Shown here piece after piece: positions 35,465 to 44,826 of a stretch of 64,000 nt of DNA (position 1 is its first letter; the number at the start of each line of letters is the position of its first letter). Under the pieces are notes generated by a model. That model did not search any database and had not been told where the DNA came from. It was given only the letters and a program-made list of their open reading frames with translations. Location of the stretch: positions 47,185-111,184 of the forward strand of contig NZ_LMQU01000016.1 in assembly GCF_001425445.1 (NCBI RefSeq), written 5' to 3'. This stretch comes from Devosia sp. Leaf420. GTDB taxonomy: Bacteria > Pseudomonadota > Alphaproteobacteria > Rhizobiales > Devosiaceae. Both the position numbers and the translations under genes were made by a program.

Positions 35465-37072
35465 TCACTTCTTGGGGTGAGCCGTATAGAAGATATTGAC
35501 GAGATTGGCGTGCGGCTCGAACACGATATCGGCCTTGGTCGCCCATACGCCATATTCGTGATAAAGCGGCACATAGCCTTCGTCTTGGTAGACCTGAGCC
35601 GAGGCCTGGCGCAGCAGGTCTTCGCGCTTAGCGTCATCAAGCGTCTGCTGGGCTTCAACCAGCAAGGCATCGGTTGCAGGGTTCGAATAACGGCCACGAT
35701 TGGCGCCGCCCCAACCCTTTTCGGTGTCACGTGTCGCGGCCAGGTTGAACATCAGGCTCAGCCCTTCGCCCGTGTCGGCGGCGGCACCGGCGAGATAGAG
35801 GCTATATTCGAACGCACTGGCCTTTTCAAAGTACACGCTGCGCGGAAAAGTCTCGAGCGTCACGTTGATGCCGATCTGGGAGAGCATGGCAGCAACAGCC
35901 TGCGCGACCTGGGCGCCGTTGACATAGCGGTCAGCGGGCGCGGTCAGGGTCAGTCCGAACCCGTTGGGATAGCCGGCCTCGGCAAGCAGCGCGCGCGCCG
36001 CTTCCGGATCGTAGGCATAGGGCGGCAGGTTGGGATTGTAGCCGAAGACGCCTTCGCCGATCAGCTGGCTTGCCGGCTGCGCCATGCCGCCCATGATCGT
36101 TTCGGCGATCTCGGTGCGGTTGATGGCAAGGTTGAGGGCGCGGCGGACGCGAACGTCGAGAAACGGGTTCTTGCCGTCCGTGCCAGTCACCTTTGGCGTC
36201 GGCTCCTGGCCCTGATCGGCGAGGAAGAAAATCGCCAGCGTCGAAGGCGCCGAAACCAGTTCAAGATTGCCGGCCGACTGGATCGACTCGACACCATTGA
36301 TCGGCACCGAATTGATCACATCCACCGAACCGCCAAGGAGCGCTGCAATGCGTGCGCTATTGTCGGGCAGCGCCTTGATCGTCACCGTTTCGTAGGCCGC
36401 GGCTTCGCCGTAATAATCATCGTTGCGCTCGAGCACGATCTCAACGTCTGGCGTAAAAGTGCGAACCTTGAAGTGGCCGATGCCCGCGGCAGTCGCGCCG
36501 GAATTGAAGTCGTTGGTCGAGAGCCAGTTATCGTTGCCGCAGGTTTCCTCGTCATAGGCGAGGGTGCCTTCGGTCGGATTTTCAACAATGCCGATATTGC
36601 TCAGGCTGCGCATCAGATTGGGGTCTGGCGCCTTGGTGGTGATTTCGAGCTTGCCGTCGCCGAGGTCGGTAAGGCTCGCAATAGTGCCGATGAAGCTCGA
36701 ATAAAGACCGGGGCTGTTGGGCACGTTACGCACGCGGCAGAACGAATAGATGACGTCATCGGCGCCCAAGGCATTGCCGCTGGCAAACTTTGCATTCGGC
36801 TCAAGGGTGACGACCCACTTGGTGTCGTCGACGATCTCCCAGCTCTGCGCGAGGCGTGGTTCGAGTTCGCCGGTCACGCCGCTGCTGAACGCCAGGGCAT
36901 CGGAAATGTTTTCGCGCAGATCGAAATTGTAGCCGGCGCGGTGGAAATGCGGATCCGCCGAGGTCGCGATCGCGGCAAGACCAACGGTCAGGTCTTGCGC
37001 GGCAGCCTCAAGTGCGAAAGCGGATGCACAGGCGAGCAAGCTGGTGCCCGCGATGATTTGGATCTTTCTCAA
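35465..37072 (-). CDS. peptide-type ABC solute-binding protein (family 5)
   Basis: The 535-residue protein has a Sec signal (MRKIQIIAGTSLLACA... ending EAAAQ) and the family-5 features: an early ISDALAF segment and an internal VRRALNLAINRTEIAETIMGG motif. The start is TTG at 37072, supported by AGGGAGG at ideal distance. It heads the six-gene operon (binding protein, lyase, two permeases, two ATPases) divergent from LysR. Family-5 proteins bind peptides, opines, nickel chelates or oligosaccharides; the lyase next door favours an amino-acid-derived chelate or opine (inference). Confidence 0.9.
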   Translation of the reverse strand: MRKIQIIAGTSLLACASAFALEAAAQDLTVGLAAIATSADPHFHRAGYNFDLRENISDALAFSSGVTGELEPRLAQSWEIVDDTKWVVTLEPNAKFASGNALGADDVIYSFCRVRNVPNSPGLYSSFIGTIASLTDLGDGKLEITTKAPDPNLMRSLSNIGIVENPTEGTLAYDEETCGNDNWLSTNDFNSGATAAGIGHFKVRTFTPDVEIVLERNDDYYGEAAAYETVTIKALPDNSARIAALLGGSVDVINSVPINGVESIQSAGNLELVSAPSTLAIFFLADQGQEPTPKVTGTDGKNPFLDVRVRRALNLAINRTEIAETIMGGMAQPASQLIGEGVFGYNPNLPPYAYDPEAARALLAEAGYPNGFGLTLTAPADRYVNGAQVAQAVAAMLSQIGINVTLETFPRSVYFEKASAFEYSLYLAGAAADTGEGLSLMFNLAATRDTEKGWGGANRGRYSNPATDALLVEAQQTLDDAKREDLLRQASAQVYQDEGYVPLYHEYGVWATKADIVFEPHANLVNIFYTAHPKK

Positions 37073-37139
37073 TACGACCTCCCTTGACCGTCTTGTCGCG
37101 GTCTCTTCTTCGGTAGGCGCGGATCGTCCGCCATAAAAT

Positions 37140-37173
37140 CGAAAGTTTTTCGCAATGATTGAGTTTTTCTCAA
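37140..37173. promoter_or_regulatory. paired dyads, candidate LysR operator
   Basis: Two inverted repeats lie back to back in the divergent gap: CGAAA-GTT-TTTCG (37140-37152) and TTGAG-TTTTT-CTCAA (37159-37173). LysR proteins usually bind T-N11-A dyads between their own gene and the target operon, matching this position. The binding assignment is inference. Confidence 0.5.
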
Positions 37174-37207
37174 CGAACCGCTAGAGCCTGTGGTGGAGGC
37201 AGAGGCG

Positions 37208-38095
37208 ATGGATAGCAAGGACCGGAAGAAGAATCTGCCATTGCCGCCGATGACGGCGCTGCCTGTCTTTGAAGCCGTTGGACAATATCTCAGCGTCGCC
37301 CGAGCCGCAGAAGCGCTCAATCTCACGCCAGGCGCCATCAGCCGCCAGATCCAGAACCTTGAACTTTACCTCGGCATCGCGCTGTTCGTGCGCAATCACC
37401 GGCGGATGAGCTTCACACCGGAGGGAGAGGAATATTGGGCCCAGGTCAAAAAGGCTCTATCTGATCTCCGCGATGCGACAAGGGCCGTGGCGACGCGCGC
37501 CGAAGATGCCCCCCTGACCATTGTCGTACCGAGAATGTTTCTCCAGCGTATCCTCCTGCCTCGGCTCAGCAGCTTTTACGCGCAACACCCGGATGCCAAG
37601 GTTAAGTTCCTGACCTCGGGCAGCGGCGCCAGCCCTGTCGATGGCACCATCGCCATCAGCCCGGAACGGCGCGAAGATTACCGATACGATCTCCTGGCGG
37701 AGGCGAACCTCACGCCCGTTTGCAGCCCGCGATATCTCTCAGCCGCGTCGGCCTTGCACAAGCGCTCCGACTTGGCCCGGCATACGCTGTTGCGCTCCCG
37801 CGACTATCTGCAGAACTGGACCAATTGGCTGTCCGAAGACGCGCAGAGCGTCCTTGAAGAGGCCCGCTGTATCGACTTTGAAAGCCCCGGCCTCGAACTG
37901 ACGGCAGCCATCGAAGGTCTTGGTGTCACCATCGTCCGCATCGCGCTCGTCAACGAAGAGATCCGCTCGGGAAAACTGGTCGCCCTCTTCCCAGAGCACA
38001 TCGTTCACGAGCACTATGTGTTCTGCTTTTCCGGAACAAAGAAGCGGCCGCGGAATTTCTCTGCGTTTCGAAACTGGCTCAAAGAAAACGTCTAG
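37208..38095 (+). CDS. LysR-family regulator, GcvA-like group
   Basis: The 295-residue protein has the N-terminal helix-turn-helix (VFEAVGQYLSVARAAEALN...TPGAISRQIQNLE) and a periplasmic-binding-like effector domain. The PLPPMTALPVFEAV opening resembles GcvA-type regulators. ATG 37208 has GGAGG upstream; GTG 37190 is an alternative. It is divergent from the family-5 ABC/lyase operon and likely its activator, responding to the imported compound or its breakdown product. Confidence 0.9.
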   Translation: MDSKDRKKNLPLPPMTALPVFEAVGQYLSVARAAEALNLTPGAISRQIQNLELYLGIALFVRNHRRMSFTPEGEEYWAQVKKALSDLRDATRAVATRAEDAPLTIVVPRMFLQRILLPRLSSFYAQHPDAKVKFLTSGSGASPVDGTIAISPERREDYRYDLLAEANLTPVCSPRYLSAASALHKRSDLARHTLLRSRDYLQNWTNWLSEDAQSVLEEARCIDFESPGLELTAAIEGLGVTIVRIALVNEEIRSGKLVALFPEHIVHEHYVFCFSGTKKRPRNFSAFRNWLKENV

Positions 38096-38544
38096 TCTCA
38101 GACCTGACTATCTAAGAGGAGGGGTAGGGCCGACCAATCAGTCAATCGTGCTCGTTCCGATCTGGGGTCCATGGGTTGATCCTTGGACTTTGATCGGCCA
38201 GCGTCTGCCGATCCGGTTCTGGCCTCCAGCCGTGAGAAAATTTCCAGTGCGACCTCTTGTTCACATTCGCCGCGGCTTGGTGGCCGGGCAGAGTTTTTGG
38301 GTAAATGTCCGATAACGGCCCTTGTTCTGCCCGTGCCATCCCTCGATCCCGAGTGGACCACGAGGGGGCGGCCCAATGTAGACGGGCTGCTACCGGGCTG
38401 ACGTCCCCTCTCAGCGGATATCCGCGATGTGCGAACATTGATAAGTGGGACAACGCCCATGCAAATTGGGTGAAGCGGATGCTGACCCCAATCTCACCTC
38501 AGCAAGGCAAATGGCCGCCCCATGGCCTTGCCTATATCCACCAA
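38096..38544. other. intergenic, nothing recognised
   Basis: These 449 bases lie between the convergent LysR and GH130 genes. Frames are short and none resembles a known family. No T-tailed hairpin for either gene was found. Confidence 0.5.
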
Positions 38545-39846
38545 TCAGGCCACCGGCTCCATGGCCTCAAGCAACGACCTAATCTTGATAGTGGCAAAGT
38601 TTGAGTAGGTGTCGGACACCGCGTAGGGGAGGATGATGCGGCTGCCGTGGCGGATGGCGCCGCAAGTGTAGACCACGTTCGGCACATAGCCCTCGCGCTG
38701 CGAGACGTCGGGATGCACCAGCGGGTCGCGCGACCGAGCCAGCACCTTGCCGGGATCGTGCTTGTCGAGCAGCGCAGCGCCGATCGAGTAGCGGCGAACC
38801 GGGCCAACGCCATGGGTGAACAGCAGCCATCCCTCCTTGAGCTCGATCGGTGATCCGCAGTTGCCGATCTGCACGAATTCCCACGGCCAGAGGGGCTTGA
38901 GGATAGGCTTGCCGCCATTCCAGGTGATCAGGTCGTCAGAATAGATGAGATAGAGATTCTCGTTGTCCTGCCGGCCGATCATCGCATAGCGGCCGTCGAT
39001 CTTGCGCGGGAAGAGCGCCATGCCTTTGTTGACCGCCGCACTGCCCTTGAGCGGGGTCATGCGGAAGGAAAGGAAATCCTTGGTCTCGATCAGCTCTGAT
39101 CGGATGCCGGCGCTGCTATAGGCTGTATAGGTGGCGTAGTAGGTGCTCTGATCGCCATCTTCGAAAAGCACGAAGCGCGCATCTTCGATACCGTTCGACT
39201 GTGCCGCGGTGACCGGGAACAGCACGCGTTCGCTAATATCGCCAGTATCGAACGATACCTCCACTGGCTGGTCGATGGCCGCGTCGAAATCCTTCGGAAG
39301 TTTGGAGGTAGCGGCGAGGCGGGCAGTGGGGTCGATGGAAACGCTGCCATCCTTGGTGATGGTGCCAGCGCGAAAGGTGAGGGAGGAGACGTGTCCCTCT
39401 CCCACAGCACGCAGGCTCAGGATGAACCGCAAGCCGCCCGGGGGGGCAAGCCCCTGGTCCGGGTGGGGCACGATGCTTGGATTGAACAGAGCCGAGGCCT
39501 CGAACGAATATTCGTTGAGGAAGTAAGCCCCGGCCAACTGGCTCTGTGCTTTGGTAAAGCTTGGATGGTCGAACAGCGCCGCCTCCATTTCGGCGGCGCG
39601 TAGCTCGAAAGTGCGCAACAGGTTGCGATGCCGCCCCTCAAAATTCTCCAGCACATCGGCAAGCTGGCGCGTCACAGTCTCCTCATCAAGGGCCAGTACC
39701 CGATCAACGATGTGGTTAGCGCGCGTTTTTTCGGAAGGCTTGAGGTCTTTGGGCTCCGTTGTCGGTTTGAACGGGCGAACGACGACACGGGTCGGATCAG
39801 GCCTGAGGTAAAGGGCCTGGCGGTTCAGGAAATTTGCTTGCGACAA
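38545..39846 (-). CDS. GH130-family glycosidase/phosphorylase
   Basis: The 433-residue protein is a five-bladed beta-propeller enzyme of the GH130 type: LYLRPDPTRVVVRPF near the start, NPSIVPHPDQG, the IEDARFVLFEDGD segment, and YYATYTAYS. Characterised members cleave or phosphorolyse beta-mannosides. The start is TTG at 39846, with GAGG upstream, so the gene overlaps the end of the glycosyltransferase gene by 50 bases, suggesting strong coupling. With ManA and the glycosyltransferase it probably turns over a mannose-containing oligosaccharide (inference). Confidence 0.85.
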   Translation of the reverse strand: MSQANFLNRQALYLRPDPTRVVVRPFKPTTEPKDLKPSEKTRANHIVDRVLALDEETVTRQLADVLENFEGRHRNLLRTFELRAAEMEAALFDHPSFTKAQSQLAGAYFLNEYSFEASALFNPSIVPHPDQGLAPPGGLRFILSLRAVGEGHVSSLTFRAGTITKDGSVSIDPTARLAATSKLPKDFDAAIDQPVEVSFDTGDISERVLFPVTAAQSNGIEDARFVLFEDGDQSTYYATYTAYSSAGIRSELIETKDFLSFRMTPLKGSAAVNKGMALFPRKIDGRYAMIGRQDNENLYLIYSDDLITWNGGKPILKPLWPWEFVQIGNCGSPIELKEGWLLFTHGVGPVRRYSIGAALLDKHDPGKVLARSRDPLVHPDVSQREGYVPNVVYTCGAIRHGSRIILPYAVSDTYSNFATIKIRSLLEAMEPVA

Positions 39847-42145
39847 GACGGCCTCGAAATTTGGGTTGGGGAAGCAGGGTCAGCCGAGGCTTGTCGACCG
39901 CCAGTCTGGATGGGTTGGGCGCGAGGGCCAGGCGATCGAACTGCCGCATGTCGAGCAGGCCCAGGAGATAGGACAGGACAGATTCTGCACCGCGGTTCTC
40001 GTTTGGCCGATCTGGATGCAGGCCGTCACGGCAACTTCCCGTCGCGGTGTCGACCAGCGAAACACCCAGATCGTTGCTGCCTGTAAACCAGGCGAAGGCG
40101 CGGTTGGCTTCGCTCCGCCAACGCGTATCCGTCGTCATGCGCCAGGCAGCAAGGCAGGCCGCGATACTGGCAGATGCCTCGACAGGCTGTTGATCGAAGG
40201 CGCGCGGCGGCTGACGAACATCGCCGAACCCGGTGCTGCCGACAGGACGGAAATTTCCGGCCGAGCTTGTCTGTCGTGCCATCAGCCAATCCAGCGTTCG
40301 CAGGCCCGTCTGCGCATAGTCCGGCTGTCCGGTCTCACGCCCGGTCAGGATTAGTGCTTCGCAAAAGCGCGCATTGTCATAGGCAAGACCTTCCTCGAAC
40401 CAGATCCAGTCCGGGCTCTCGACCTGGATGAGGAGCGCGCAGAGCCGGTCTGCAAGGATGTTGCGCAGCCCAAGGGCGAAACCGTCCTCCGGCCGGACCT
40501 CGCAATAGCCGTTAAGGCCAAGCAGCGCGAAGGCCCAGGAACGGGGGGACCCGAAGTTTTCTACCGCTGGCAAAGCCCGTTCGAAAAGTTCGGCGGCCCA
40601 ATGGCTACGGGAGGACTGGCGTTGGCCGCGGGCCGTAAGGCCGAGGGCCCAAAGCGTGCGCCCGTGACTGTCCTCAGACCCTTGCGGCTCTAGCCAGCGC
40701 CGGTCATAGCCCATGAAGTTTCGGAACCGGCCAGTGTCCGAATTGAAGGCATGCTGGACAAAGGACGCGTAGGCCGAAGTCATCCGTTCAGGAATGCTGT
40801 CGCGGCCCTCGCTCGCCAGTGTGCTGGCCAGGAGAAGCGCCCGCGCATTGTCGTCGACACAGTAGCCGTGCAGCCGATCAGGCACGTCATGGATGGCGTG
40901 CTGAATAAGCCCCGTATCATCGCTCATGATTTCGAGGTGGTTGAAACGCAAGGCAGGCAGGGCCGGATTGGTGCTGCGCAGGGGTGACTGCTTGCGCTCG
41001 GCAGCTCTAGCCCGATCAAACAAGGTGACATAGCGGGCGGCCACATGGTCCCACGTCATATGCCGGCTATCGGCATAGGCCCGCTGCCGCATCGCTTGGC
41101 GGCGAGGCTCATCCATCAGCAGCGCAGAGATGGTCTGGCCGGTCGCCTCCGCGTCACCGAAAGGGACCAGTAGGCCATGGCCGTGGTCGAGCAATTCGAC
41201 CGCGTGCCAATAGGGAGTGGAGACGACCGCGTTTCCAAGTCCGAAGCTGTAGGCCAGCGTGCCTGACGTCATCTGCGCCTTGTTGAGGTACGGCGTAACG
41301 TAGACATCGCACATGGCGATGTATTGCAGCAGTGTTGGTCGATCGACGAACTTGTCGAGAAAGACGACGTGATCGTGCAAACCCAGTTCGTCCACCCGTG
41401 ACTGCAGGCTATGCCGGTAACTCTCTCCGTGATCGCGGACCAGGTTGGGGTGCGTTGCCCCAAGAACCACATAAACAGCACCGGGATGGCTTTTCAGGAC
41501 CATCGGCATGGCATCGATCATGACCTCGATGCCCTTGTTGGGCGACAATAGGCCAAAAGTGAGGATCACCGTCTTGTCGGAAAAGCCGAGACGTGCCTTG
41601 GCAGCTTCCGGTCCGACAAAAGGGTAATTCGGGATGCCATGCGGGATGACCTCGACTTTTTCGCGAGGCGCGTCATAGGTTTCGAGCAGCAGGCTGCGCC
41701 CCTTTTCGGCCATCACCACAACGCGCGAGGATAGCGCAAGGATGCGATCGAGGACCCGGCGCTGAGCCGGCTCGGGATCGGCGAGCACGGTGTGCAGCGT
41801 AGTCACGACCGGGATGGTCACTCGCTCCAGCAAGTCCAGGATGTGGCTGCCAGCTTCCCCCCCGAAAATCCCGAACTCATGCTGCAGGCTCATCACGTCA
41901 TAGCCGCCCTTGTTGATGAATTCGGACGCTCGAACATAGTCCTCCAGGCGATTTTGCTGCACCTCGAAGCCGACCACCTTGGGATAGCTGTATTCCCGCC
42001 CCGGGTCCGTCAGGGCGACAACCGTTGTCTCGAGGGGTAGGGCCGTGGCAGCCACCGCCTGCTGTAGATCGGTGGTGAATGTGGCAATGCCGCACTGACG
42101 CGGCAGGGAATTGCCGACAAATGCGATGCGTTTGAGGCGGGTCAT
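39797..42145 (-). CDS. two-domain glycosyltransferase: GT4-like plus alpha-toroid domain
   Basis: The 782-residue protein has an N-terminal GT-B fold of GT4 type (residues ~1-375: FVGNSLPRQCGIATFT, FGLLSPNKGIEVMI, and the donor-binding PYLNKAQMTSGTLAYSFGLG region) followed by a ~400-residue all-helical toroid resembling glycoside-hydrolase or cellobiose-processing folds (VPDRLHGYCVDDNARALLLA, EDSHGRTLWALG). No signal peptide or membrane anchor is seen, so it is cytoplasmic. ATG 42145 has AGGAG and overlaps the manA stop (ATGA). The combination suggests synthesis of a soluble mannoside or similar oligosaccharide. Confidence 0.85.
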   Translation of the reverse strand: MTRLKRIAFVGNSLPRQCGIATFTTDLQQAVAATALPLETTVVALTDPGREYSYPKVVGFEVQQNRLEDYVRASEFINKGGYDVMSLQHEFGIFGGEAGSHILDLLERVTIPVVTTLHTVLADPEPAQRRVLDRILALSSRVVVMAEKGRSLLLETYDAPREKVEVIPHGIPNYPFVGPEAAKARLGFSDKTVILTFGLLSPNKGIEVMIDAMPMVLKSHPGAVYVVLGATHPNLVRDHGESYRHSLQSRVDELGLHDHVVFLDKFVDRPTLLQYIAMCDVYVTPYLNKAQMTSGTLAYSFGLGNAVVSTPYWHAVELLDHGHGLLVPFGDAEATGQTISALLMDEPRRQAMRQRAYADSRHMTWDHVAARYVTLFDRARAAERKQSPLRSTNPALPALRFNHLEIMSDDTGLIQHAIHDVPDRLHGYCVDDNARALLLASTLASEGRDSIPERMTSAYASFVQHAFNSDTGRFRNFMGYDRRWLEPQGSEDSHGRTLWALGLTARGQRQSSRSHWAAELFERALPAVENFGSPRSWAFALLGLNGYCEVRPEDGFALGLRNILADRLCALLIQVESPDWIWFEEGLAYDNARFCEALILTGRETGQPDYAQTGLRTLDWLMARQTSSAGNFRPVGSTGFGDVRQPPRAFDQQPVEASASIAACLAAWRMTTDTRWRSEANRAFAWFTGSNDLGVSLVDTATGSCRDGLHPDRPNENRGAESVLSYLLGLLDMRQFDRLALAPNPSRLAVDKPRLTLLPQPKFRGRLVASKFPEPPGPLPQA

Positions 42146-43083
42146 GGGAAATTCTCCTGGAGCTCGGCGCCCACAACAAGATCTAAGGCAGGGGAGGGAC
42201 CGGGATAGACGAACAGCACCACGCAGGGTACGGCGCCAGTGGTGAGGATAGTGCTCGTCGCGCAAAGGTAGGCCGCTTCGGCGATATCCAGATGCACGTT
42301 ATCAACGCCCACGCTGCCGGCCACGGCAAGGATCCAACCTTCTCGATCAACGGTTATCCGGTGCCGTGAGAAAGGCGGAAGATGTAAGCGTTCGAGCACA
42401 AAGGCTTCGGAGGCCACGAGCACTGTTCTTATCGCATCGAGTGCAATCATCGGCGCCTGATCAGGCAGCGGTCCGGCATCAGCGATAGCCAAGGCATGAT
42501 CGAGATGCAGTTCGCGCTGCCGCCCGAAGTCGAAGAGCCTGAAGGTGGCATCGCTGCGTTGCTGGATCTCGGCGATCACAATGCCTGGCCCGATGGCGTG
42601 TATGGTGCCAGCCGGCACGTTGACCACATCGCCGGCCACGACTTCGCGCCAGGCGATCAGGTTGGCAATAGATCCGTCGAGCGCTGCGGCGCGCAACTCC
42701 CGTTGACTGAGCCTTGTGATCAGCCCGATGGCAACGCGGCTGCCTGGGCGGGCAGAAAGCACATACCAAGCCTCGGACTTGCCGTTCGGCTGCCCAAGCG
42801 CGCGGGCGTAATCGTCGTCCGGGTGTACTTGGACCGAGAGGATTTGTTCGGTGAAAAGGAGCTTGAGCAGCAAATCTGATTGGTCTGGCGCGCCGCCGGC
42901 CGGGTCAAACCAGAGTTCGCCGATCGGCTCTCCGGGTGCGACGACGCTGCCGTTCCAAGGGTGCAGGCTTTGCGCACCCCAGGGCTTGCCAACCGCCCTG
43001 ATGGCCGCCCGCTGCGCAGCCTGGACCCGGGCGCGAGAACGATGCGGGCCGACTGATCCTGCCGGCTCCGTATCACGACTCAA
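42142..43083 (-). CDS. manA: class I mannose-6-phosphate isomerase
   Basis: The 313-residue cupin enzyme interconverts mannose-6-phosphate and fructose-6-phosphate. It shows SVQVHPDD, GKSEAWYVL and VPAGTIHAIG, which hold the zinc ligands and active site of the type I family. The start is TTG at 43083 in a TTGA overlap with the stop of the 41-residue gene upstream, an analogue of the ATGA couplings elsewhere in the window. It supplies or drains mannose phosphate for the glycosyltransferase/GH130 pair. Confidence 0.88.
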   Translation of the reverse strand: MSRDTEPAGSVGPHRSRARVQAAQRAAIRAVGKPWGAQSLHPWNGSVVAPGEPIGELWFDPAGGAPDQSDLLLKLLFTEQILSVQVHPDDDYARALGQPNGKSEAWYVLSARPGSRVAIGLITRLSQRELRAAALDGSIANLIAWREVVAGDVVNVPAGTIHAIGPGIVIAEIQQRSDATFRLFDFGRQRELHLDHALAIADAGPLPDQAPMIALDAIRTVLVASEAFVLERLHLPPFSRHRITVDREGWILAVAGSVGVDNVHLDIAEAAYLCATSTILTTGAVPCVVLFVYPGPSPALDLVVGAELQENFP

Positions 43084-43205
43084 AGCTTGCCCTTACGGGC
43101 CATGACGCCAGTCACCGTACCCTTGTTCGCCGCCGGTTCGGCGACGGGCTTGATGGCCTTGGGCTTCTTGGCTTCACGATTGCCGTTCTTGCGATTACCT
43201 GACAT
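43080..43205 (-). CDS. small basic protein, 41 residues
   Basis: ATG 43205 with AAAGGA at the right distance opens a 41-codon frame: MSGNRKNGNREAKKPKAIKP at the start and VMARKGKL at the end. About a quarter of residues are Lys or Arg, and it looks disordered. The stop overlaps the manA TTG start by four bases, so it is the first gene of the mannose operon and its translation probably drives that of manA. I recall short basic proteins starting similarly in rhizobia, but function is unknown. It could bind nucleic acid or act as a leader for translational control. Confidence 0.7.
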   Translation of the reverse strand: MSGNRKNGNREAKKPKAIKPVAEPAANKGTVTGVMARKGKL

Positions 43206-44132
43206 GGGATCATCCTTTGTTGAGGCGCGGCATCAGCGCCGGTAGTTGAAAAGGCCTGGTGGTGTGATTCAATTCGTCAGCAACACGATTGGGGTGTCAT
43301 AGGCGTCGATTGCGACGTCTACTTCCTTGGGAAAAGGCGACCACTCCGGCGTGAATGGGGCCGAGCCGTTCTGCCGTCGAGATTGCCGCTTCGTGCGTTT
43401 TGCACGATTTGACCACGTCCGCGACGAGCCTGCTCGCCTTGAGCCGGAGGCCTTGAACCAAATAGTCCGTTGCTATTTTGTTCTTTCACTGAACCCAGCG
43501 TCCCTTGGCGAGCGTGAGGGCGAAGTTAAACGTTCAGAGAGTGCGGTAGCGAAGACGCGTCCGATGACCTGGTGCCATCGGTTTCATGGTCTCACGGACT
43601 TATGAGACGATCGGTTTAGAAAAATCAGGCGCACACGATGCGTCCGCCCCCACCAATTGAATAAGGGAGGGACTTGCGGCCGGTCGCACACTGTGGCGCA
43701 TCTAGCGATAAACTTTTGTGCGCTCTATTTGTTCATATAGCAAATGGCTTCGTATGTCCGACCCGAACTTGCTCTGCACACGTGCATCTGGATAGGCAGA
43801 CATGGATTGACTGAGCGCAACCACACGAGTGAACCGGAAACCCACACGCCCTGAGAGGGGCGTTTACCCCGGACCCGCCTCCGCTAATCCGAATGTTATT
43901 GTGCCAAGGATTAGCTGCTTGAACATCACACTGTCGGGTATAGACAGCGGGTTTTTCGACACCCTTTCAAAGGCGCAAAGACGATCGAACAAACTGCTTC
44001 TCGGAACTCTCGGATCGACCTTTCTATCGACAAGTGGCTCGTTGCCTCCTGACCATTACCACCCCGTTGCGGCCACCTGCGGCAAGCACGATCTACGTCT
44101 GCTACTGCCCGCACCTGCCACGACTTAGATGG
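43206..44132. other. intergenic, mostly non-coding
   Basis: The 927 bases upstream of the mannose operon hold its promoter region near 43210-43300 but no convincing gene. On the minus strand a codon-like frame about 66 codons long ends TPIVLLTN before a stop near 43273, but has no start codon after the preceding stop, so it may be gene debris. Nothing else was seen. Confidence 0.45.
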
Positions 44133-44336
44133 CTAGGTTGGCTGATCTTGGCGACCGCCTCCTGCCTTATTGCCTTGATCGTCAATGTTGTCGTCGTCCT
44201 GTCCACTGTCACCAGTTTCTACGGGAGCAGGTTTTTGCTTGTGGTTCGGGTCGGGTGGCGTCTCGCCCACCGGGGGGGCAGGCGTCGCATCTGCATCGCT
44301 GCCAGGTTCAACATCTGTAGGTCTTTTGTTGGTCAT
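44133..44336 (-). CDS. small acidic proline-rich protein, 67 residues
   Basis: ATG 44336 is preceded by AAGGAG at ideal distance. The product (starts MTNKRPTDVEPGSDADA, ends GGGRQDQPT) is rich in Asp, Pro, Gly and Gln with no hydrophobic core and no Cys, so it is likely disordered. Similar small MTNKRP-type proteins are annotated as hypothetical in related bacteria (memory). It stands alone. A stress-related role is possible but unsupported. Confidence 0.6.
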   Translation of the reverse strand: MTNKRPTDVEPGSDADATPAPPVGETPPDPNHKQKPAPVETGDSGQDDDNIDDQGNKAGGGRQDQPT

Positions 44337-44520
44337 CGCGTCTCTCCTTCAAAGAAGGCTAGCGGATAGCTATGGGAATGGTTCCCATGAGTAACGGCTC
44401 CATCGCAATTGCCTACAAGGTCGGCCATTCTCGAAAGGTTTTGGAGCTGCAGCGACCCGCGAGCTAAACAAGCCGATAGCCAGGATCTTACCATGATCTC
44501 CCGAGACAATTAGGAGAAGC

Positions 44521-44826
44521 ATGGGGGGTGTGATACAAGGCAGGTCAGGAGAGCTGCGTTTAACGCGCTGCCAAACTGTCATGGAAATAGTCATCACCTA
44601 CCTCGCACCGCAAACGGGCGGGCATTCTGGCTCGGCGGGAAAGCAGTCCGAAATGCACTTCGAGTGCTTTGGCGACCTCCGAAAATGGGTTCTTGCGAAC
44701 ATCCCGCAAGAGCAGCGAGCACGAATAAAGGTCTGGATTGACGATCTCAGGATCAGCGGCTCAAAGCGGGATGAGCTGTTCGAGCCAGTTCGGTATGTTT
44801 GGATAAACCCGGAACGTTCGTTCTAG
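44521..44826 (+). CDS. hypothetical protein, 101 residues
   Basis: ATG 44521 follows GGAG. The protein is soluble and ends KVWIDDLRISGSKRDELFEPVRYVWINPERSF, with a compact alpha/beta look but no recognised family. An internal ATG at 44581 (MEIVITYLAP) is an alternative start giving 81 residues. It is a single gene with no clear partner. Confidence 0.55.
   Translation: MGGVIQGRSGELRLTRCQTVMEIVITYLAPQTGGHSGSAGKQSEMHFECFGDLRKWVLANIPQEQRARIKVWIDDLRISGSKRDELFEPVRYVWINPERSF

Noticed and set aside
35477..37087. 536-codon plus-strand frame over the family-5 binding-protein gene
   Set aside because: Entirely antisense to a gene with signal peptide and family motifs; shadow frame.
43273..43475. Minus-strand codon-like frame ending TPIVLLTN
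   Set aside because: No usable start codon after the preceding stop and no family resemblance; possibly debris, not listed as a gene.
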